Shown here piece by piece: positions 61,400-64,000 of a DNA stretch of 64,000 nt. The notes beneath the pieces are model-generated. The model searched no databases, was not told the origin of the DNA, and saw nothing but the letters and a program-made list of their open reading frames with translations. Origin of the DNA: Solirubrobacterales bacterium (GTDB taxonomy: Bacteria; Actinomycetota; Thermoleophilia; Solirubrobacterales; 70-9); contig JAICSS010000006.1 of assembly GCA_025936755.1 (NCBI GenBank), positions 54,205 to 118,204 of the forward strand. Direction: 5' to 3'. How positions within the stretch are numbered: the stretch's first letter is position 1; every line of letters begins with the position of its first letter. The position numbers and the translations under genes were made by a program.

Positions 61400-62553
61400 C
61401 CACCTTCGCCGCGATCCTCTTCTGGTTCAGCGCCGGCGCGCTCCTCTACACCCACCTCGGCTACCCGATCGCCCTCTGGCTGCTGACCCGCCTCGGTCGT
61501 TTCCAGAATTTGGGTCCCCATAGGAACCAAAAGTCGGGAAACGATGGAGCTGGGGGCCTCCCGACGGTCTCCCTGATCGTTCCCGCCTTTGACGAGGAGG
61601 AGGTGATCGGGGCCAAGGTCGCCAACGCGCTCGCGCTCGACTATCCGCGCGAGCGGCTGCAGGTGATCGTCGCCTCCGACGGCAGCTCCGACGCGACCGC
61701 CGAGCGCGCCCGCGCCGCCGGCGCCGACCTCGTCCTCGAGCTGCCGCCCGGCGGCAAGGTCGCCGCCCTCAACGCCGGCGCCGAGGCCGCCGGCGGCGAG
61801 GTCCTCGCCTTCTCCGACGCCAACAGCGCCTGGGCGCCGGACGCGCTGCGCCAGCTCGTCGCCCCCTTCGCCGACCCGCGGGTCGGCTACGTCTGCGGCC
61901 AGGTCCGCTTCCAGGACGCCGACGGCGACAACATGGAGGGCGCCTACTGGCGCTACGAGATGGCGGTGCGGGAGATGGAGTCGGCGCTCGCCGGCGTCAC
62001 CGCCGGCAACGGCGCGATCTACGCCGTGCGGGGCGACGCCTACATCGCCCTCGCCCCCTCCGGCAGTCACGACCTCAGCTTCCCCTTCGCCTTCGCCAAG
62101 CGCGGCCTGCGCTCGCTCTACGCACCCGCCGCCCGGGCCGAGGAGAAGATGGTGCCGACGATCGAGGGCGAGTTCGCCCGCAAACGGCGGATGATGGTCG
62201 GCCTCTGGGACATCGCCGTCGGCGAGGGAATGCTCTCCCCGCGCGGCTACCCGCCGCTGTTCGCCTTCGAGATCGTCTCCCACCGCGCGCTCCGCTACCT
62301 CAGCCCGCTCCTGCACCTGGTCGCGCTCGTCGCCAGCGCCCTCCTCCTCGGCGCGGGCTGGTTCTACGTCCTCGCCTTCGTCCTGCAACTGGCGCTGATC
62401 GCCGCGGCGTTGCTCGGCCGCGCCCTGCCGCTGGCCCCGTTCCGGGTGGCCCGCTACTACGCGCTGACGACCGCCTCGATCGCCGCCGGCCTCTGGGACC
62501 GCTGGCGTCACGGACCCGGCGGGCGCTGGGAGAAGGCCGCTGGAACCCGCTGA
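61396..62553 (+). CDS. Membrane family 2 glycosyltransferase with an in-frame palindrome
   Basis: 385 residues from GTG 61396. An N-terminal helix (about 5-32) is followed by residues about 34-50 (RFQNLGPHRNQKSGND) encoded by palindrome C. The GT-A domain has LIVPAFDEEEVIGAKV near 60, VIVASDGSSDAT near 92, FSDANSAWAPDAL near 135 and the acceptor motif RYEMAVREMES; the Q/RxxRW-like end is FARKRRMMVGLWD. Three C-terminal helices follow (about 300-370). It resembles processive or undecaprenyl-linked sugar transferases. The 17-residue insert sits between anchor and catalytic domain, where extra residues are tolerated. Confidence 0.9.
   Translation: MTTFAAILFWFSAGALLYTHLGYPIALWLLTRLGRFQNLGPHRNQKSGNDGAGGLPTVSLIVPAFDEEEVIGAKVANALALDYPRERLQVIVASDGSSDATAERARAAGADLVLELPPGGKVAALNAGAEAAGGEVLAFSDANSAWAPDALRQLVAPFADPRVGYVCGQVRFQDADGDNMEGAYWRYEMAVREMESALAGVTAGNGAIYAVRGDAYIALAPSGSHDLSFPFAFAKRGLRSLYAPAARAEEKMVPTIEGEFARKRRMMVGLWDIAVGEGMLSPRGYPPLFAFEIVSHRALRYLSPLLHLVALVASALLLGAGWFYVLAFVLQLALIAAALLGRALPLAPFRVARYYALTTASIAAGLWDRWRHGPGGRWEKAAGTR
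61497..61544. repeat. Palindromic element, type C, in frame inside a glycosyltransferase gene
   Basis: TCGTTTCC (61497-61504) pairs with GGAAACGA (61537-61544). Inside, TTTGGGTCC (61509-61517) pairs with GGAACCAAA (61523-61531) with one mismatch. It is clearly lower in GC than its surroundings and keeps the reading frame. Confidence 0.75.
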
Positions 62554-63116
62554 TGCCGCGCGCCTTCGACATCCTCATCGCCGCCCTCGCCCTCGCGATC
62601 CTCTCGCCGGTCCTCCTGGTCGCGGCGATCGCGATCAAGCTGACCAGCCGCGGCCCGGTGGTCTACCGGCAGCGCCGCGTCGGCCGCGGCGGCATCGAGT
62701 TCGAGATGTGGAAGCTGCGGACGATGGTCCAGGGCTCCGACCCGGTCGGGGTCGGCAAGGTCGTCTACCGCGACGACCCCCGCGTCACCGGCCCCGGCCG
62801 CCTCCTCCGCCGCACCTCGCTCGACGAGCTTCCCAACTTCGTCAACGTGCTCCGCGGCGAGATGGCGATCGTCGGCCCCCGCCCGACGATCAAGGCCCAG
62901 GTCGACGACTACACCCCCCGCCAGAAACGCCGCCACGAGGTCCTGCCCGGGATCACCGGGTGGGCCCAGGTCCAGGGCCGCGCCGGCATCCCCTGGGAGG
63001 AGCGGATCGAGCTCGACGTCTGGTACGTCGACAACCGCAGTCTCGCGCTCGACGTACGGATCCTCGCCAGGACCGCCTGGCTCGTATTGACGGGCCAGGG
63101 TCTCGCTCCCGATTGA
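62553..63116 (+). CDS. Initiating sugar-phosphate transferase (polyprenol-phosphate glycosyl-1-phosphate transferase)
   Basis: 187 residues, ATG overlapping the previous stop (TGATG). It is the catalytic domain of the bacterial sugar transferase family: one membrane helix (about 5-28), KLTSRGPVVYRQRRVGRGG, FEMWKLRTM, DPRVTGPGRLLRRTSLDELPNFVNVLRGEMAIVGPRP (with the key DE and R residues) and LPGITGWAQVQGR. It lacks the N-terminal multi-helix region of WbaP/WcaJ, like the short PglC type. It loads the first sugar on undecaprenyl phosphate and thus starts the repeat unit. Confidence 0.94.
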   Translation: MPRAFDILIAALALAILSPVLLVAAIAIKLTSRGPVVYRQRRVGRGGIEFEMWKLRTMVQGSDPVGVGKVVYRDDPRVTGPGRLLRRTSLDELPNFVNVLRGEMAIVGPRPTIKAQVDDYTPRQKRRHEVLPGITGWAQVQGRAGIPWEERIELDVWYVDNRSLALDVRILARTAWLVLTGQGLAPD

Positions 63117-63123
63117 GCGCGGA

Positions 63124-63129
63124 TAGGGT
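63124..63129 (+). promoter_or_regulatory. -10 element for the acetyltransferase gene
   Basis: TAGGGT with 7 bases to GTG 63137, the same leaderless arrangement as at the flippase gene. Confidence 0.4.
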
Positions 63130-63136
63130 TTCGGCC

Positions 63137-63688
63137 GTGACGAGCGACCGTCCCGCAGTCAGCCTGCGCCCGTTCGAGCCCGGGGACGCACCCGCAGTCC
63201 ACCGCTGGTTCAACAACCCGGCGGCGGTGCAGTCGCTGATGGAGCAGCGGGACGAATTCACGCTCGAGCAGGCCGAAGCCTGGGCACGGCGGGCGATGGA
63301 CGACTCCGGCGAGGACCGCAAGTTCGCGATCGTCGTCGAGGGCTACGAGGAGCCGGTCGGGTTCACCGCCCTCTACGGCCTCTTCCGGCAGACCGCGCCG
63401 GAGCTGGGAGCGCTGATCGGCGACGACGTGCGCGGCAAGGGCGTCGGCCGCCGGGCCGAGGCGCTGACGATCGCCAGGGCCTTCGACGAGTACGGCGCCC
63501 ACCGCGTCTACGGCCGCATCCCGGCCCGCAACGAGGTGGCGAAGAAGACCGTCGCCGGGCTCGGCTGGAAGCACGAGGGGACGATGCGCGCCCATCTCGC
63601 CCGCCGCGACGGGACGCCCGACGACTGCGAGGTCTGGGGCGTGCTGCCGGACGAGTTCCGCGCCGCCGCAGCGGACCTCCTGAAGTGA
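63137..63688 (+). CDS. GNAT-family acetyltransferase (RimJ/RimL type)
   Basis: 183 residues from GTG 63137. FNNPAAVQSLMEQRDEF near 28, VGFTALYGLF near 75, LGALIGDDVRGKGVGRRAEA (acetyl-CoA loop near 93) and YGRIPARNEVAKKTVAGLGW are the type motifs. The same subgroup includes nucleotide-amino-sugar acetyltransferases (PseH-like), so in this locus it may acetylate a capsule sugar; a protein target is also possible. The stop overlaps the next GTG. Confidence 0.88.
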   Translation: MTSDRPAVSLRPFEPGDAPAVHRWFNNPAAVQSLMEQRDEFTLEQAEAWARRAMDDSGEDRKFAIVVEGYEEPVGFTALYGLFRQTAPELGALIGDDVRGKGVGRRAEALTIARAFDEYGAHRVYGRIPARNEVAKKTVAGLGWKHEGTMRAHLARRDGTPDDCEVWGVLPDEFRAAAADLLK

Positions 63689-64000
63689 GCGGGCCCACCG
63701 CCAGGGCATTCCTGGTCGAGGACCGCGGCGAGGCGGCCGCGGGCCCCGAGTTCTTTCGCTCGCGGCCATTCCTCGACGCCGAGGGCGCCACGCACACCCT
63801 GCGGATCGAGAGCGAGGAGGGGGTGCTGGCGGCGCCGCTGGTCGTTCGCGAGATCGAGGGGACGGGGGAGAGGGACGCGGTCTCGCCGTACGGTTATCCG
63901 GGGCTGGTTGGGGGGGAGGGGTCGGGGGGGGGGCAACCACACCCCGCGGGGGCAGGACCGCCAAGCAGAAGGGACGAGAGACACCCCCCCCCCCCCCCCC
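63685..64000 (+). CDS. FemAB/GNAT-like acyl- or aminoacyl-transferase, partial
   Basis: It reads open from GTG 63685 (GTGA overlap) to the window end. The first 75 residues include FFRSRPFLDAEGATHTLRI and RDAVSPYGYPGL, a strip typical of FemAB-like or BioF2-type acetyltransferase-fold proteins in polysaccharide loci. Beyond about 63905 the sequence degenerates into G and C runs, and the translation (Gly/Pro-rich) cannot be trusted. The function would be transfer of an amino acid or acyl group to a wall or capsule unit. Confidence 0.6.
   Translation, partial: MSGPTARAFLVEDRGEAAAGPEFFRSRPFLDAEGATHTLRIESEEGVLAAPLVVREIEGTGERDAVSPYGYPGLVGGEGSGGGQPHPAGAGPPSRRDERHPPPPP
63905..64000. other. Low-quality homopolymer-rich contig end
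   Basis: The last ~95 bases contain runs of 7 to 10 G and a terminal run of about 16 C. Such runs occur nowhere else in the window and look like an assembly or read-end artefact. No feature should be based on this stretch. Confidence 0.7.

Overview
The window is a very GC-rich, gene-dense piece of an actinobacterial chromosome. It holds the dnaA/parAB/gyrase origin neighbourhood, a menaquinol-cytochrome c reductase (bc) operon, the FHA/PstP/PASTA-kinase wall-growth operon and many genes that appear to lack leaders. The gene content and the fused siroheme-decarboxylase-like gene suggest a deep-branching class such as Thermoleophilia (Solirubrobacterales); this is inference, as no rRNA is present. 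No intergenic gap exceeds 300 bases. The last ~100 bases are G/C homopolymer runs and look like a contig end.

Layout. 1-4.9 kb: minus-strand qcrA-qcrB (qcrB cut by the window edge) behind a CRP-type site, and a tetrapyrrole operon hemB - fused AhbA/AhbB-like gene - hemL - small unknown. 5-14.4 kb: ABC exporter, YmdB phosphodiesterase, two minus-strand envelope genes, an aminotransferase coupled to a first D-Ala-D-Ala ligase, and a bifunctional nuclease. 14.5-28.2 kb: tRNA-Ile, parB-parA, jag-rsmG, yidC-yidD-rnpA-rpmH, then dnaA-dnaN-recF-DUF721-gyrB-gyrA. The jag-rsmG pair is inverted relative to the usual order, and a parS core sits on the rnpA/yidD junction. 28.2-32.7 kb: a secreted protease pair, an HNH protein, pheA and a membrane-anchored protein.

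32.8-41.8 kb: kinase - fhaA - fhaB - pstP - rodA/ftsW - pbpA - pknB(PASTA) - ddl, mostly translationally coupled, a peptidoglycan elongation control unit. 41.9-52.9 kb: a winged-helix regulator, queuosine salvage, a BtuF-like protein, lipase, a desaturase/reductase pair behind a palindromic operator, a second receptor kinase, purM, uppP and dedA. 52.9-64 kb: surface polysaccharide locus (CapD-like enzyme, LytR_C protein, FlgD-Ig protein, Wzy-like polymerase, Wzx-like flippase, three glycosyltransferases, initiating sugar transferase, acetyltransferase, FemAB-like fragment).

The least ordinary signals are short palindromic elements of at least four types. They lie in leaders, at gene ends and in frame inside coding regions, and two copies of one type keep a 41-base core while their outer arms differ yet still pair. 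Others are the fused siroheme-decarboxylase-like gene in an aerobic-looking actinobacterium, an abrupt GAG-to-GAA switch at the membrane boundary of PknB, and a probable non-ATG leaderless start of fhaA.
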